Positions 1-9,059 are shown, numbered from the stretch's first letter. The stretch: DNA of 64,000 nucleotides from Deltaproteobacteria bacterium (GCA_021824175.1 JAKALP010000009.1:172338-236337), one strand, 5' to 3'. Numbers and translations: made by a program. Notes: generated by a model from the letters alone, not told the origin.

Positions 1-282
1 TCATCATAAACTATGATTTTAATGCTACAAATAATGCCTGCACTCTTATTGGCGCTATGTTGAGAAGGTAGAAGCATATCCGCGCCTGCATACCCACAAA
101 GCGTTATGATGCGCATTGCTCAGATCGATCATAAGAAACGGGGTCACAGAAACGGCAAAAACGGGGTATCAAGCCTTGAGTTGTGACGGCGGTTTGCGAA
201 GAATGGAATTCTTCTCTAACCGCCGTTTTCTTTTCCAAAGTAGTAAACAATTTACTACCAAGGCCATGAAGTTCAAATACGA
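1..282. other. Left-edge non-coding stretch
   Basis: No convincing gene is visible here; the short reading frames lack a ribosome binding site and recognisable protein content. The only clear structure is the hairpin at 186-226. The stretch separates the end of the chemoreceptor gene, which is on the minus strand, from whatever lies to the left of the window. Confidence 0.5.
186..236 (+). terminator. Intrinsic terminator (plus strand)
   Basis: A 9-bp outer stem (ACGGCGGTT pairing with AACCGCCGT) encloses a second 7-bp stem (GAAGAAT pairing with ATTCTTC). The right arm runs straight into a T-rich tract (TTTTCTTTT). The orientation fits a transcript entering from the left of the window, not the minus-strand chemoreceptor gene. 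Confidence 0.7.
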
Positions 283-1812
283 TCACCCTGACCGGCCGGT
301 CTCCTCAAGGTTTTGGCAGGATGGTGGGGCCGACTCCCCAATGCGGAAGAAAGAGATGGTATGCTGGAGTTGATCGGCCTGGCCGGATAGCTCGCCCGAT
401 GCGGCCGACATCTCTTCGGCTGCGCCGGTGTTTTGCTGGATCACCTGGTCGAGTTGCTGGATGGCCTGGTTGATCTGGCCCGCGCCGGTGTTCTGTTCGT
501 TGGAGGCGGCGGTGATCTCCTGGACCAGTTCGGCGGTTTTCTGAATCTCCGGCACCAGATCGGTAATAAGATTGCCGGCCTGCTCGGCGATGGCCACGCT
601 GGATGCTGAAAGCTTGCTGATTTGCGCCGCCGCGGCCTGGCTGTGTTCGGCCAGTTTGCGCACTTCCGAGGCCACCACCGCAAATCCCTTACCATGCTCT
701 CCGGCCCGGGCCGCCTCGATAGCCGCATTGAGGGCCAATAAGTCCGTTTTTCTGGCAATCTCTTCGATCACACCGATTTTCTCGGCGATGCCCTTCATGG
801 CTGCCACTGTCTCCTGAACCGCGTGGCCGCTGGTTTTGGCCTTGTTCGAAGAGTTCAGGGCAATTTTCTCTGTTTGAATGGCATTGTCGGCGTTCTGCTT
901 GATGTTGGCGGCCATCTGTTCCATGGATGAAGAGGCCTCCTGGGCCGCCGCGGCCTGGCCCTGGGCGCCTCGGCTCATCTCGGCGGAGTGGGTGCTCATC
1001 TGCCGGCTCTTGGCCGCTACTTTTTCCGACGCCGATAGAATTTCTCCCACCACCTCTTTGAGCTTGGCCACCATCCGTTTCATGGCTGTCAGCATCTGTC
1101 CGGTTTCATCCTGGCTCTCTACGTGGATTTCCGCCGTCAAATCGCCTTCAGCGAGACGGTCAGCCACCTGGACCGCTTTTTGAATGGGCCGGGTCACGGT
1201 ACGGCGCACCGCCATGAAAATGCAGCCGCTGATGACGAGTAGTAAAAAGAGGCCGCCGATCACCATCATAAACTTTAAGGTGGCAGCGGCCCGGTTCAAG
1301 GGGGCAAGGTCATAGGTCATGGAAAGACTGCCGCCGATATCGCCTTCCTTCCAGTTCAAATGGCAGCGGATGCAGTCCGCGACTACGAGCTGGGGGGAGA
1401 CAATCCGGATATCTTTATGATTGACCAATTCGATGGTCGTCTTTTGCTCCTGGAGCCGCTGCTGGATCTGTTCCGGTATCTGCCGGCCCTCTATGGCATC
1501 ACCGGAAGAGGAGAGATTGATCACTCCGTGCCGGTCGTATAGGGAGACTTCCATGACTCCCGGAATTATCTTCTGGTGCACTAGAAGCTTTTCGAAGTTC
1601 TTCATCTGCCCTCGTTCAAGTGATCCTTTGACCCCCTCTTGAAACGAACCGAAGAGATTGTGAACCGATTCTAGGTAGACGCCGGTCATTTTATTTTTGA
1701 CATAACCATGCAGCAGAAGTGTTCCACCGGCCAGGGTCACTGCCAGAACCACTAGAACCGTGACCATCAATTTGGTGGTGACCGAACTATCGAAGAGCTT
1801 TTGCCGTATCAT
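283..1812 (-). CDS. Methyl-accepting chemotaxis protein with periplasmic c-heme motif
   Basis: This 509-residue transmembrane chemoreceptor should feed a CheA/CheW array. TM1 lies at about residues 13-34. A periplasmic sensor domain of about 145 residues follows and ends in a CIRCH motif at 147-151, a CxxCH c-type heme site of the kind seen in DUF3365/Tll0287-type sensor domains. TM2 is at about 181-201, followed by a HAMP domain at about 203-255 and the MCP signalling hairpin at about 290-490 with the conserved tip sequence ([16 protein letters not shown]). There is no C-terminal CheR-binding pentapeptide. The ATG overlaps the stop of the hydrogenase small-subunit gene by 4 nt (ATGA), so translation is probably coupled and this is the last gene of the hydrogenase operon. 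The family call is firm. Sensing of H2 or redox state through the heme is inference. Confidence 0.93.
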   Translation of the reverse strand: MIRQKLFDSSVTTKLMVTVLVVLAVTLAGGTLLLHGYVKNKMTGVYLESVHNLFGSFQEGVKGSLERGQMKNFEKLLVHQKIIPGVMEVSLYDRHGVINLSSSGDAIEGRQIPEQIQQRLQEQKTTIELVNHKDIRIVSPQLVVADCIRCHLNWKEGDIGGSLSMTYDLAPLNRAAATLKFMMVIGGLFLLLVISGCIFMAVRRTVTRPIQKAVQVADRLAEGDLTAEIHVESQDETGQMLTAMKRMVAKLKEVVGEILSASEKVAAKSRQMSTHSAEMSRGAQGQAAAAQEASSSMEQMAANIKQNADNAIQTEKIALNSSNKAKTSGHAVQETVAAMKGIAEKIGVIEEIARKTDLLALNAAIEAARAGEHGKGFAVVASEVRKLAEHSQAAAAQISKLSASSVAIAEQAGNLITDLVPEIQKTAELVQEITAASNEQNTGAGQINQAIQQLDQVIQQNTGAAEEMSAASGELSGQADQLQHTISFFRIGESAPPSCQNLEETGRSG

Positions 1813-2732
1813 GCCTTTTCTCCCTTTTTAACCTTTTCCGAGAGCCGATAGAACGGAATGGATTTGCTGCGGGCAAAACCGGGCGAAGCACAACCAATGC
1901 ACGGCGCGTTGCTGTCGATGCACCAGGTGCGGCCGCCGTTCCACCACCGGGTGGGGCAATCGGCCGGTGTGTCGGGCCCCAGGCATCCCAATTTGAACAG
2001 ACACCCTTTATCTCCCAATTTCTTCGCAAAGATCTCTTCCTGAAAATCATGATAACGGGGGCACTGCTCATGGACCTTGCGGCTGTAGAAAAGCGCGGGC
2101 GCGCCGTTGACCAGCTCCGGCAGGCCGACCTTGGTCAGATGGATCACCGTGTGCCAGACCCAGTCCGGGTGAACCGAGCAGCCCCGGATATTGACCACCA
2201 ATTTTTTAATTCCCTGTTTTTCGTAAAAGTCCTTTAAACCCACCGCACCGGTGAGATTGCCCTCGGCGCCGGGGATGCCGCCGTCACAGGCACAGGCGCC
2301 CACGGCCACCGCGCCGCTCATGGTTTGGGCGGCCGTTTTCAGGTAGGCGGCAAAGGGTTTGTCGCCGATGACGCAGGCCTCGGGCATCTTCTCCGGAATG
2401 GCTCCTTCCACGGCCAGGTAATAGGGACCTGCCTGGCCGGAAATATAGGCATTGATTAGATCCAGGGCCTTTTTGCCGGAAATGGCGGACAAGTCGCTAT
2501 GGTAAGCCAGCTGGGAAAAGTCGGTGATCAGGGAGAGGGGCGACGGACTGTCGGCCTGAAGCAGGGAGATGGAGCACCCGGTGCAGGAAAGTCCTTGCAA
2601 ATAGATGATCCGGGGCACGGCCTTGGGATCGATGCGGTTCAGGGCCGCGGCCACCGGCGCCGGCAACCCTTCCAGGCCAAAGGCGGCGCTCAGGGCGGCC
2701 GCCATTTTGATGAATTCGCGTCGGGTGATCAT
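1809..2732 (-). CDS. [NiFe] hydrogenase small subunit, Tat-exported
   Basis: This is the iron-sulfur electron-transfer subunit of a periplasmic [NiFe] hydrogenase. The start chosen at 2732 follows an AGGGAAG-type ribosome binding site and begins directly with a twin-arginine signal (TRREFIK, then a hydrophobic stretch to about residue 30). An upstream ATG at 2822 would bury that signal. Cluster ligands are visible: CTGC at 50-53 for the proximal cluster, GACACDGG and RGCSVHP in the middle, and a C-terminal Cys-rich part ([12 protein letters not shown], then [11 protein letters not shown]). No C-terminal membrane anchor is seen, so the enzyme should be soluble in the periplasm. It starts 13 nt after the large-subunit stop and overlaps the chemoreceptor gene by 4 nt. 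About 307 residues, normal for the family. Confidence 0.93.
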   Translation of the reverse strand: MITRREFIKMAAALSAAFGLEGLPAPVAAALNRIDPKAVPRIIYLQGLSCTGCSISLLQADSPSPLSLITDFSQLAYHSDLSAISGKKALDLINAYISGQAGPYYLAVEGAIPEKMPEACVIGDKPFAAYLKTAAQTMSGAVAVGACACDGGIPGAEGNLTGAVGLKDFYEKQGIKKLVVNIRGCSVHPDWVWHTVIHLTKVGLPELVNGAPALFYSRKVHEQCPRYHDFQEEIFAKKLGDKGCLFKLGCLGPDTPADCPTRWWNGGRTWCIDSNAPCIGCASPGFARSKSIPFYRLSEKVKKGEKA

Positions 2733-2745
2733 AGGACTTCCCTTT

Positions 2746-4260
2746 CTAATGCACGGCGCAGGCAATGCACGGGTCAAAGGAGTGGACAATGCGCACGGCC
2801 TCCATCTGCGCTTCGGGATCACTGACTTTGGTGCCGATCAGGGCCGACTCCAGGGCGCCGGGGGTGCCCATGTCATCCCTGGGCGAACAGTTCCAGGTGG
2901 TGGGCACCACACATTCGTACTTCTCAACCTTATGGTTTTCGATGCGGATATAGTGCAGCAAAGCGCCCCGGGAGGCTTCAGCGGCGCCGAACCCTTCGCC
3001 CGAAGCTGGAATCTCGATGTCGGCCATGGTGGGCGCGCCGATATCGATACGTTCGCTCTCTTCGAGCAGAAAATCGGCGATCGCCAATCCCAGAATCGCT
3101 CGACTCAGATGCCGTCCCAGCACCGAGTTGAGTTTTTCCGGGGTGATGCGGGCCCAGGCGATGAAATGGTCCACGCTCTTTTTGATGGCTGCGTTATGGC
3201 CCTGAAGGTAATCCACCAATACCCGCGCCGCCGGGCCGACTTCCACCATGCGTCCGTTGTAGCGGGGCGCCTTGGTCCAGGAGTAGGCGCCATCTTTATG
3301 GGAAGAAGGTGAAGTGTCTGAATCCCGAACCTTCAGTCCGCTGGCGGAGTCATACTTGGAGTATTTAGTATCCTGCCGGATCAGGTTGAAATCCACCGGC
3401 GCGACCCTGCCGTCCAACAATATTCCCGCCGCCAGCAACCGCTTGGCGCCCGACTCCGGCGACAGGGGCAGGTGCCCGAAGGAGAGGAACCCGCCCTTGC
3501 TGGCGCCGATCTCCCAATATTTTGGGAACTTGGCCGCCACGGCGGCCACATCCGGCACATACTTGTCCCGGTAAAAGTCGCGCACCTCCCGGATGAGGGC
3601 CTGGTAAGCCATGATCAAATCAATGCGCGCCTCCTGGGAGCACCCGCCGGGAAAGATGGCCGTGGCATGGGGGAATTTGCCGCCGAAAATCGCGGCCGCC
3701 TGGTTGGCTTTCTTTTGAAGGGCCATGGCCTCCAGATAGTGTTTCAAAGCGCCGATGTTCAGCTCCACGTCATCGATGTATTGCCCAGAAAGCCGGGGCA
3801 GAAAGGGCGCCGCCGGATAGCTCATCCCCGATTGGGTCTGGAATTGCACCCACTCCTTGACCTTGAGCAGGTCCGCGTCATTTCCCCGGTACTGAACAAT
3901 GGCGGTTACATCCACGAAATCCAGGGCCGATAGTTGATAGAATTGCAGCAGATAGTCATAGAGATGGTTGGCGCCCTGGATCAGGTTGTGCAATATGCGG
4001 CCGTTTTTGGGTACTTTGAGTCCATAGGCCGCCTCCTGGGCATAGCAGGAAGCGATGGCATGGGCATAGGGACACACCCCGCAGATGCGCTGGGTGATCT
4101 GCTGGGCATCCAGGGGGTCGCGGCCCCGCAGGATGATTTCAAAACCGCGGAACATTTCGCTGATGCATTGGGCATCCATGATGACGCCGTTTTCAACGAA
4201 GGTGCGCACATTGAGATGGCCTTCAATGCGGGTAATGGGTCCAAGATCGATTTGACGCAT
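2746..4260 (-). CDS. [NiFe] hydrogenase large subunit without C-terminal extension
   Basis: This 504-residue catalytic subunit carries the NiFe centre. The N-terminal L1 motif RICGVCPYAHAIAS has Cys60 and Cys63. The L2 motif DPCIACAVH has Cys498 and Cys501 and ends at His504, directly followed by a TAG stop. Catalytic hydrogenases usually carry a tail after this His that a dedicated protease removes; this one has none, and no protease gene lies in the operon. Known tail-less large subunits include the regulatory H2 sensors (HupV/HoxC type) and some energy-converting enzymes. The gene leads the operon large subunit, small subunit, chemoreceptor, and is divergent from the Bcr-like genes. Hydrogenase identity is certain. 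A sensory role is inference, and a catalytic enzyme matured without proteolysis is the alternative. Confidence 0.95.
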   Translation of the reverse strand: MRQIDLGPITRIEGHLNVRTFVENGVIMDAQCISEMFRGFEIILRGRDPLDAQQITQRICGVCPYAHAIASCYAQEAAYGLKVPKNGRILHNLIQGANHLYDYLLQFYQLSALDFVDVTAIVQYRGNDADLLKVKEWVQFQTQSGMSYPAAPFLPRLSGQYIDDVELNIGALKHYLEAMALQKKANQAAAIFGGKFPHATAIFPGGCSQEARIDLIMAYQALIREVRDFYRDKYVPDVAAVAAKFPKYWEIGASKGGFLSFGHLPLSPESGAKRLLAAGILLDGRVAPVDFNLIRQDTKYSKYDSASGLKVRDSDTSPSSHKDGAYSWTKAPRYNGRMVEVGPAARVLVDYLQGHNAAIKKSVDHFIAWARITPEKLNSVLGRHLSRAILGLAIADFLLEESERIDIGAPTMADIEIPASGEGFGAAEASRGALLHYIRIENHKVEKYECVVPTTWNCSPRDDMGTPGALESALIGTKVSDPEAQMEAVRIVHSFDPCIACAVH

Positions 4261-4480
4261 AGGTCCCTCAAAACAATCAAATTATTTAAATCACAAATCT
4301 CAATCTATGATTCGCTGACCGGCCAGGTGTGTAAGAAGATCGGCTATTTCAGCTTTTTCATTAGAAATTTCATTCTGACTATGCAGGCTTTCAAAACTAT
4401 AATACATACAAGATGACCTTTTTTGAGACGGCTTGAAACCGTTGGAAAAGGTTTATAACCAAACCAAAGAGGATAGACCC

Positions 4481-5620
4481 ATGTCGATCATGCAACGAAT
4501 TGAAGCTGTTTACGCCAACAGAGGCGCCCGCGCCCGGGAGCTGCGCTTGGCAGGTCAAAAGGTGATCGGATATTTCTGCTGCTTCGTGCCGGACGAGATC
4601 ATCACGGCCCTGGGCATGGTGCCCTTTCGCATTCAGGGCAGCCAGAGGGAACCAATAGATGAAGCCGACGCCCTGTTGGAACCCATGGCCTGCCCCTTTG
4701 CGCGCAGCTGCTTCAACCTAGCGCTCAAGGGGCAGTATGAGTTTTTGGACGGCTTTGTAGCGCCCCACAGTTGCGACACCATTGAGCGCATGTATCACAT
4801 CTGGCGCAGCAACACCCCGTCGCCTTTCAATCACCTGATCAATGTGCCGCACATGGTGGGGCCGTCGTCGGCTGAATTCTACAAAAACGAGCTGCGCTAT
4901 TTCGCGGAGTGTTTGGCGGAATTCTCCGGTAGAAAACTGGAAAAGGAAAATCTGCGGGAAGCAATTCGGCTGTACAACCGGCGTCGGGCGTTGCTGCGGG
5001 AGGCATACGAATTGCGCAAGGAGTCTCCCCCGCGGGTCAGTGGAACCGAGATCACCAAGCTGATTGTGGCTGGCATGGGCCTGCCGGCCGAAGAGCACAT
5101 CGATATGGTGAGCGCATTCATCGAAGAAGTCAAACAGCGGCCCGCGCGCCAACCCGACGGCCTGCCGCGAGTTTTCCTGTGGGGCAATGAGATCGACGAT
5201 ATCGCCTTCATCGAGCTGGTGGAGAGCTGCGGCGCCCATGTGGTCATGGACGACCTGTGCACCGGCACCCGTTTTTTCTGGGAAGATGTTCCGGAAACCG
5301 ATGATCCTTTTGACGGTCTCGTGCAAAAGTATCTGGCCACCCATTGCCCGCGCAGCCTTAAGCCCCAGGTGGGCGCTCGCGCCGACGATCTGGAAAACCG
5401 CTTCGGTTATATCCGGCGGTTCGCGGCCCAATGGAAGGCCGACGCCGCCATTTTCTACATCGTGCGCTACTGCGACACCTGCGAACTGGAAGGGCCGGAC
5501 CTGCGGGAGTATTTACAAAAGCACAAACTGCCCGTGCTGATGATCGAAGATGATTACTCCACTTCCACCATGGGACAGCTCAGGACGCGGATTCAGGCGT
5601 TTCTGGAGATGATTGTTTAG
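4481..5620 (+). CDS. BcrC/BadD/HgdB-like 2-hydroxyacyl-CoA dehydratase/benzoyl-CoA reductase subunit
   Basis: This 379-residue protein belongs to the benzoyl-CoA reductase/2-hydroxyglutaryl-CoA dehydratase fold, whose members hold an iron-sulfur centre that accepts an electron from an ATP-driven activator. Typical features are the N-terminal FCCFVPDEIITALGMVPFR region, EPMACPFARSC, the APHSCD motif and the C-terminal YCDTCELEGPDL ending in LMIEDDYS. The start at 4481 follows GAGGATAGACCC; an in-frame ATG at 4433 has no good ribosome binding site. It is the first of four genes in the order C, B, D, A, all plus strand, which makes a full class I (ATP-dependent) reductase set more likely than a lone dehydratase. 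The substrate cannot be read from sequence; benzoyl-CoA, a partly reduced polycyclic acyl-CoA or a 2-hydroxyacyl-CoA all remain possible. Confidence 0.85.
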   Translation: MSIMQRIEAVYANRGARARELRLAGQKVIGYFCCFVPDEIITALGMVPFRIQGSQREPIDEADALLEPMACPFARSCFNLALKGQYEFLDGFVAPHSCDTIERMYHIWRSNTPSPFNHLINVPHMVGPSSAEFYKNELRYFAECLAEFSGRKLEKENLREAIRLYNRRRALLREAYELRKESPPRVSGTEITKLIVAGMGLPAEEHIDMVSAFIEEVKQRPARQPDGLPRVFLWGNEIDDIAFIELVESCGAHVVMDDLCTGTRFFWEDVPETDDPFDGLVQKYLATHCPRSLKPQVGARADDLENRFGYIRRFAAQWKADAAIFYIVRYCDTCELEGPDLREYLQKHKLPVLMIEDDYSTSTMGQLRTRIQAFLEMIV

Positions 5621-5940
5621 GTTATTCGTTGAGTCGTTATTCGTTGATTCGTTATTCGTTTAGGTTGGGGCGTCATTGCCGTCCCGCACAAAGTTCGGGA
5701 TAAACTGCGGCGGGAATCCAAAAGGGATTGAATTTACTGGGTCCCCGCCTTCGCGGGAATGACGTTGACAGGTACCGAGCAGATTATTGCGAGGTTATTT
5801 TAAAATAGGAAGAAGATAGAATTCCTTTCACGAATCAACGAATCAACGAATTAACCAATCAACGATGAGCGAATCAACGAATAACGAATCAACGACTCAA
5901 CGAAACCCACACACCGCAAAACTCCCTAGAGGAACCGAAT
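5621..5940. repeat. Intergenic facing octamer arrays (AACGAATC family) with REP hairpin
   Basis: This 320-bp gap holds no gene. At 5621-5662 there are near-tandem copies of the words ATTCGTTG/AGTCGTT. At 5830-5903 their reverse complement (CGAATCAA-type words, about nine copies, period about 8) precedes the next gene. The two arrays can pair across about 170 bp. Between them lies a REP-like hairpin at 5742-5762 (CCCCGCC TTC GCGGG AATGAC). The right array stops about 37 bp before the start at 5941. Confidence 0.75.
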
Positions 5941-7248
5941 ATGCAAGCTACCCAACCAAACAAAACCACCGCTGTAAAGGGCACGGAAACGGCGCGGGAA
6001 GTACGCGCCCTGGTGAAGAACATCTACAAAAGCGCCCATGAGGCCAAGGATAACGGCCGCAAGGTGGCCTACATGATGGTCGCCTCCAACTACGACGAAA
6101 TCCTGCGGGCCATGGACATCGTGCCCCTGCCCACGGAGAACTACGCCGGGCTGTGCGCGGCCAAGCGCGACATGGATCGTTTTCTCCTTAAAGCGGAAGC
6201 CGACGGCTACTCCCAGGTGCTGTGCAGTTACGCGCGCATCGGCCTGGGCTTTGACAGCCTGCGCAAGGAACTGGGCCGCATCCCGGACAACAGTCCGGAC
6301 GGCGGCATGCCCCTGCCCGACATGATGATCGGCAGCTCGGCGGTGTGCGACCCACGTTTTAAATGGTATCAGGCCACCAGCCGATATCTGGATGTGCCCA
6401 CCTTTGCCATTGACGTGGTGGCGCCGCCACCCCAGGCGGATCTGAACCAGGTACGCGATCACTACATCTCCTATCAGCGCGCCCAGTTCCAGGGGCTGAT
6501 CGAGTTTCTGGAAGCACAGACGGGAAAGAAGATGGACAAGGAGCGGCTCTGGGAGGCCATCCGCCTGGGCGACAAGGCCTGGCAGCTGTGGTACGACATC
6601 GACCGGCTGCGCGTGGCCGTGCCCAGCCCCATGCCCTCCCAGGATCATTTCAGCATCATGGTGGCTGGCCATTACTACTCCGGCACCCAGGTAGCCGTGG
6701 ATTTCTACCAGAAGCTCTTTGACGAAGTAAAACACAAGGCTGAACACAAGATCGGCGTCATCGCCCAAGAGAAGTACCGCATTCTTTACGGCGGCGGCCT
6801 GCCACCCTGGCACACCCTGTGGATTTTCAACTACTTTGAAAGCTTCGGCGCGGTATTCGCCATTGAAAATGTCTACCGCGGCTTCGACCCCGTGGAAGTG
6901 CCTTCGCATGTCAAAGACCCGGTGGATTACCTGGCCTGGCGGACCTTCCTGCGCGCCACGCGTTACCACGATCAAGCCCGGCTGGGCAGCGGCAGCCCGG
7001 CCGTGGAAAAGCTGCTGGGCCTGATCGCCGACTACTCCATCGACGGCGTGGTGTTTCACGCCTGCCGCTCCTGCCGCGCCACCACCATTGGCCAGACCCA
7101 CATTAAAAGCGAGCTTGGCAAGCAGTGCGACTTGCCCATGATGCAACTGGTCTCGGATATGGTGGATTTGCGGGATTACTCCGAAGCGCAGTGGAAGGCG
7201 CAGATCGGGGCGTTTATGGAAGCATTGGCCGCCCGTGGGACGCGTTGA
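5941..7248 (+). CDS. BcrB/BadE-like 2-hydroxyacyl-CoA dehydratase/benzoyl-CoA reductase subunit
   Basis: This 435-residue protein is the larger partner of the upstream BcrC-like protein and together they should form the iron-sulfur catalytic core. Conserved features are the N-terminal MMVASNYDEILRAMDIVPLP segment, the VLCSYARIGLG cysteine motif, GSSAVCDPR, and a C-terminal FHACRSCR followed by GKQCDLP and VSDMVDLRDYS. Length matches the 430-440 residues usual for BcrB/BadE proteins. The start follows CTAGAGGAACCGAAT, a good ribosome binding site. It is separated from its neighbours by the repeat-filled gaps at 5621-5940 and 7249-7437 but shares their orientation. A hydratase-type function cannot be excluded, but the four-subunit context favours reductive chemistry. 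Confidence 0.87.
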   Translation: MQATQPNKTTAVKGTETAREVRALVKNIYKSAHEAKDNGRKVAYMMVASNYDEILRAMDIVPLPTENYAGLCAAKRDMDRFLLKAEADGYSQVLCSYARIGLGFDSLRKELGRIPDNSPDGGMPLPDMMIGSSAVCDPRFKWYQATSRYLDVPTFAIDVVAPPPQADLNQVRDHYISYQRAQFQGLIEFLEAQTGKKMDKERLWEAIRLGDKAWQLWYDIDRLRVAVPSPMPSQDHFSIMVAGHYYSGTQVAVDFYQKLFDEVKHKAEHKIGVIAQEKYRILYGGGLPPWHTLWIFNYFESFGAVFAIENVYRGFDPVEVPSHVKDPVDYLAWRTFLRATRYHDQARLGSGSPAVEKLLGLIADYSIDGVVFHACRSCRATTIGQTHIKSELGKQCDLPMMQLVSDMVDLRDYSEAQWKAQIGAFMEALAARGTR

Positions 7249-7423
7249 TTGGTTGATTCGTTGAGTCGTTATTCGTTGATTGGTTGATTCGTTGATTTGT
7301 AGAGCGAGGTCTTAATCTTCGTCATTTAGGATCTCACTAGAATTAAAAAGGTAGAATTGCCTTCCACGACTCAACGAATAACGAGTCAACGAATAACGAA
7401 TAAGCCAATCAACGAAATAACGA
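7243..7423. repeat. Facing octamer arrays between BcrB- and BcrD-like genes
   Basis: The left array at 7243-7298 (TTGATTGG, TTGATTCG, TTGAGTCG, TTATTCG words) and the right array at 7367-7423 (CGACTCAA, CGAATAA, CGAGTCAA words) are reverse complements of each other. About 68 bp of unique DNA lies between them. The word family is the same as in the gap at 5621-5940, and the sequence just left of the right array (AGAATTGCCTTCCACGA) resembles the corresponding position there. Confidence 0.75.
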
Positions 7424-7437
7424 AGAGAAAGAGCGAA

Positions 7438-8268
7438 ATGCCCTTCGCCGGAATCGACATCGGCTCCACCATGACTAAGGTGGTGATCGCGGATGAAGAT
7501 CAAAAAGTACTCTCCGCGCACATCGGGCCCACCGGCGTGGAGCATCGCCACCTGGCGCTCAAGGTGACGGAAGAGACGATCAAACAAGCCGGGCTTTCTT
7601 TTGAGGCACTGGAATTCATCGTGGCTACGGGCTACGGCCGCATCAATGTGCCCTTTGCCGACAAACAGCTTACCGAAATCACCTGCCATGCGCGGGGCGT
7701 GCGCGCCTTGTTTGCTTCCGCGAAAATCATCATCGATATCGGCGGCCAGGATTCCAAGGGCATCAGGCTGGACGCCGACGGCAAGGTGGCCGACTTTGTA
7801 ATGAACGACAAATGCGCCGCTGGCACCGGCCGCTTCCTGGAAGTAATCGCCGAGACATTGGGGTTGCGCCTGGAAGAGCTGGGCGCTGTGGCGCTCAAGG
7901 CCGACGGGGTTGTACAAATCTCCAACATGTGTACGGTTTTTGCCGAGCATGAGGTGACCTCGCGGCTGGCCGAGGGTGCGGATGTGGCCCAAATCGCGGC
8001 CGGTCTGCACCAGGCCATCGCCTCACGGGTGGTCAACATGACGCGCCGCCTGGGCATTGAAAAAGAGGTAGTGGTTACCGGCGGCGGTGCTAAAAACACC
8101 GGTCTGGTCAAGGCTATTGAAGAACAGGTGGGATTTGGTGTGCTCACGCCGCCAGAACCCTTTATCACCGGGGCTCTGGGCGCGGCCCTGGCCGGCAAGG
8201 ATCTCTTTGATCGCGGCGTTCGGCCCCTGCGGCCGCGCAAAAAAGAGGATGTCACTTTCTTCTCATGA
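7438..8268 (+). CDS. CoA-substrate-specific activator ATPase, BcrD/BadG/HgdC-like
   Basis: This 276-residue ASKHA-fold ATPase should form a dimer holding one bridging [4Fe-4S] cluster and push low-potential electrons into the BcrC/B-like core at the cost of ATP. Visible motifs are the phosphate-binding GIDIGSTMTK at the N-terminus, IIDIGGQDSKGI near residue 100, and VTGGGAKN near the end. The cluster ligands are predicted at Cys126 (NDKCAAGTG) and Cys165 (SNMCTVFAEHE), close to the positions of the bridging cysteines in HgdC. The start at 7438 follows AAGAGAAAGAGCGAA; earlier in-frame codons lie in the repeat array. Its stop overlaps the next start by 4 nt (ATGA). Confidence 0.9.
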   Translation: MPFAGIDIGSTMTKVVIADEDQKVLSAHIGPTGVEHRHLALKVTEETIKQAGLSFEALEFIVATGYGRINVPFADKQLTEITCHARGVRALFASAKIIIDIGGQDSKGIRLDADGKVADFVMNDKCAAGTGRFLEVIAETLGLRLEELGAVALKADGVVQISNMCTVFAEHEVTSRLAEGADVAQIAAGLHQAIASRVVNMTRRLGIEKEVVVTGGGAKNTGLVKAIEEQVGFGVLTPPEPFITGALGAALAGKDLFDRGVRPLRPRKKEDVTFFS

Positions 8269-9059
8269 CTGGAATACATCATTACTACGCCGGCCTGGAC
8301 ATGGGCTCGGTCTCCGTCAAAGCCGTGATCATTTGCGACGGCCGCATGGTCTGCTTCGGCCTGATCCCTTCGGGCGGCCAATACAAAACTGCGGCCACAA
8401 AGACCATGGAAGAAGTATTGGGCAAAGCGGCCATCGCGATGGAAGATCTCTCTGGCTTGGTAATCACCGGCCTGGGCGAACAGAGTGCGCCCTTTGAGGC
8501 CCCACGGATTTCAGATATTTCCTGCCATGCCAGGGGATGCCATGCTTTATTCCCTTCGGCACGGACCATGATCGACATCGGCGGCCAGTTTACCAAGGCC
8601 GCCCGAATCACTCCCCAGGGAACCATCGCCGACTTCCTGATGAGCGAAAAATGCGCTACGGGTTCGGGAAGATTTCTACAGGTGATCTCCCGGATTCTGC
8701 GCATCCCCATCGAAGAGATCGGGCCGCTTTCGATGCAATCCCAAAACCCGGTGGAGTTCTCCACCAACTGCGCCGTGTTCGCCGAATCGGAAACCATCTC
8801 CCGCATTGCCGAAGGCGCCCAGCCGGCCGATATCCTGGCCGGCGTACACCGCGCCATGGCCGCCAAAGTCAAAATGCTGGCCAAAAGAGTAAAGCTGGAA
8901 CCTGAAGTAGTTCTCACCGGCGGCGGCGGTGAAGACGCCGGGCTGGTTGAGGCGGTGGGCAATGCTCTGGGGCAGAAGATCCTGGTGCCTGAAACCCCCA
9001 GGCTGACCGCGGCTTACGGTGCCGCCTGCCTGGCGGCGGCGCATGAATATAGACCTTAA
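8265..9059 (+). CDS. Second activator ATPase, BcrA/BadF-like
   Basis: This 264-residue paralogue of the preceding activase keeps the ATP-binding segments GLDMGSVSVKAV, MIDIGGQFTKAA and LTGGGGED, and cluster ligands at Cys130 (SEKCATGSG) and Cys169 (TNCAVFAESE). The ATG overlaps the previous stop by 4 nt, so the two are probably made together as a heterodimer. Two different activases in one operon are typical of class I benzoyl-CoA reductases (BcrA/D, BadF/G), whereas hydroxyacyl-CoA dehydratases generally have one homodimeric activase. This supports a reductase role for the four genes. The substrate is unknown. Confidence 0.88.
   Translation: MTGIHHYYAGLDMGSVSVKAVIICDGRMVCFGLIPSGGQYKTAATKTMEEVLGKAAIAMEDLSGLVITGLGEQSAPFEAPRISDISCHARGCHALFPSARTMIDIGGQFTKAARITPQGTIADFLMSEKCATGSGRFLQVISRILRIPIEEIGPLSMQSQNPVEFSTNCAVFAESETISRIAEGAQPADILAGVHRAMAAKVKMLAKRVKLEPEVVLTGGGGEDAGLVEAVGNALGQKILVPETPRLTAAYGAACLAAAHEYRP

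Noticed and set aside
2733..2822. Upstream extension of hydrogenase 1 small subunit
   Set aside because: It overlaps the end of the large-subunit gene and would bury the twin-arginine signal away from the N-terminus.
5926..7146. 406-codon minus-strand frame opposite the BcrB-like gene
   Set aside because: The plus-strand protein is strongly conserved family sequence; the antisense frame is open only because of GC-rich codon bias.
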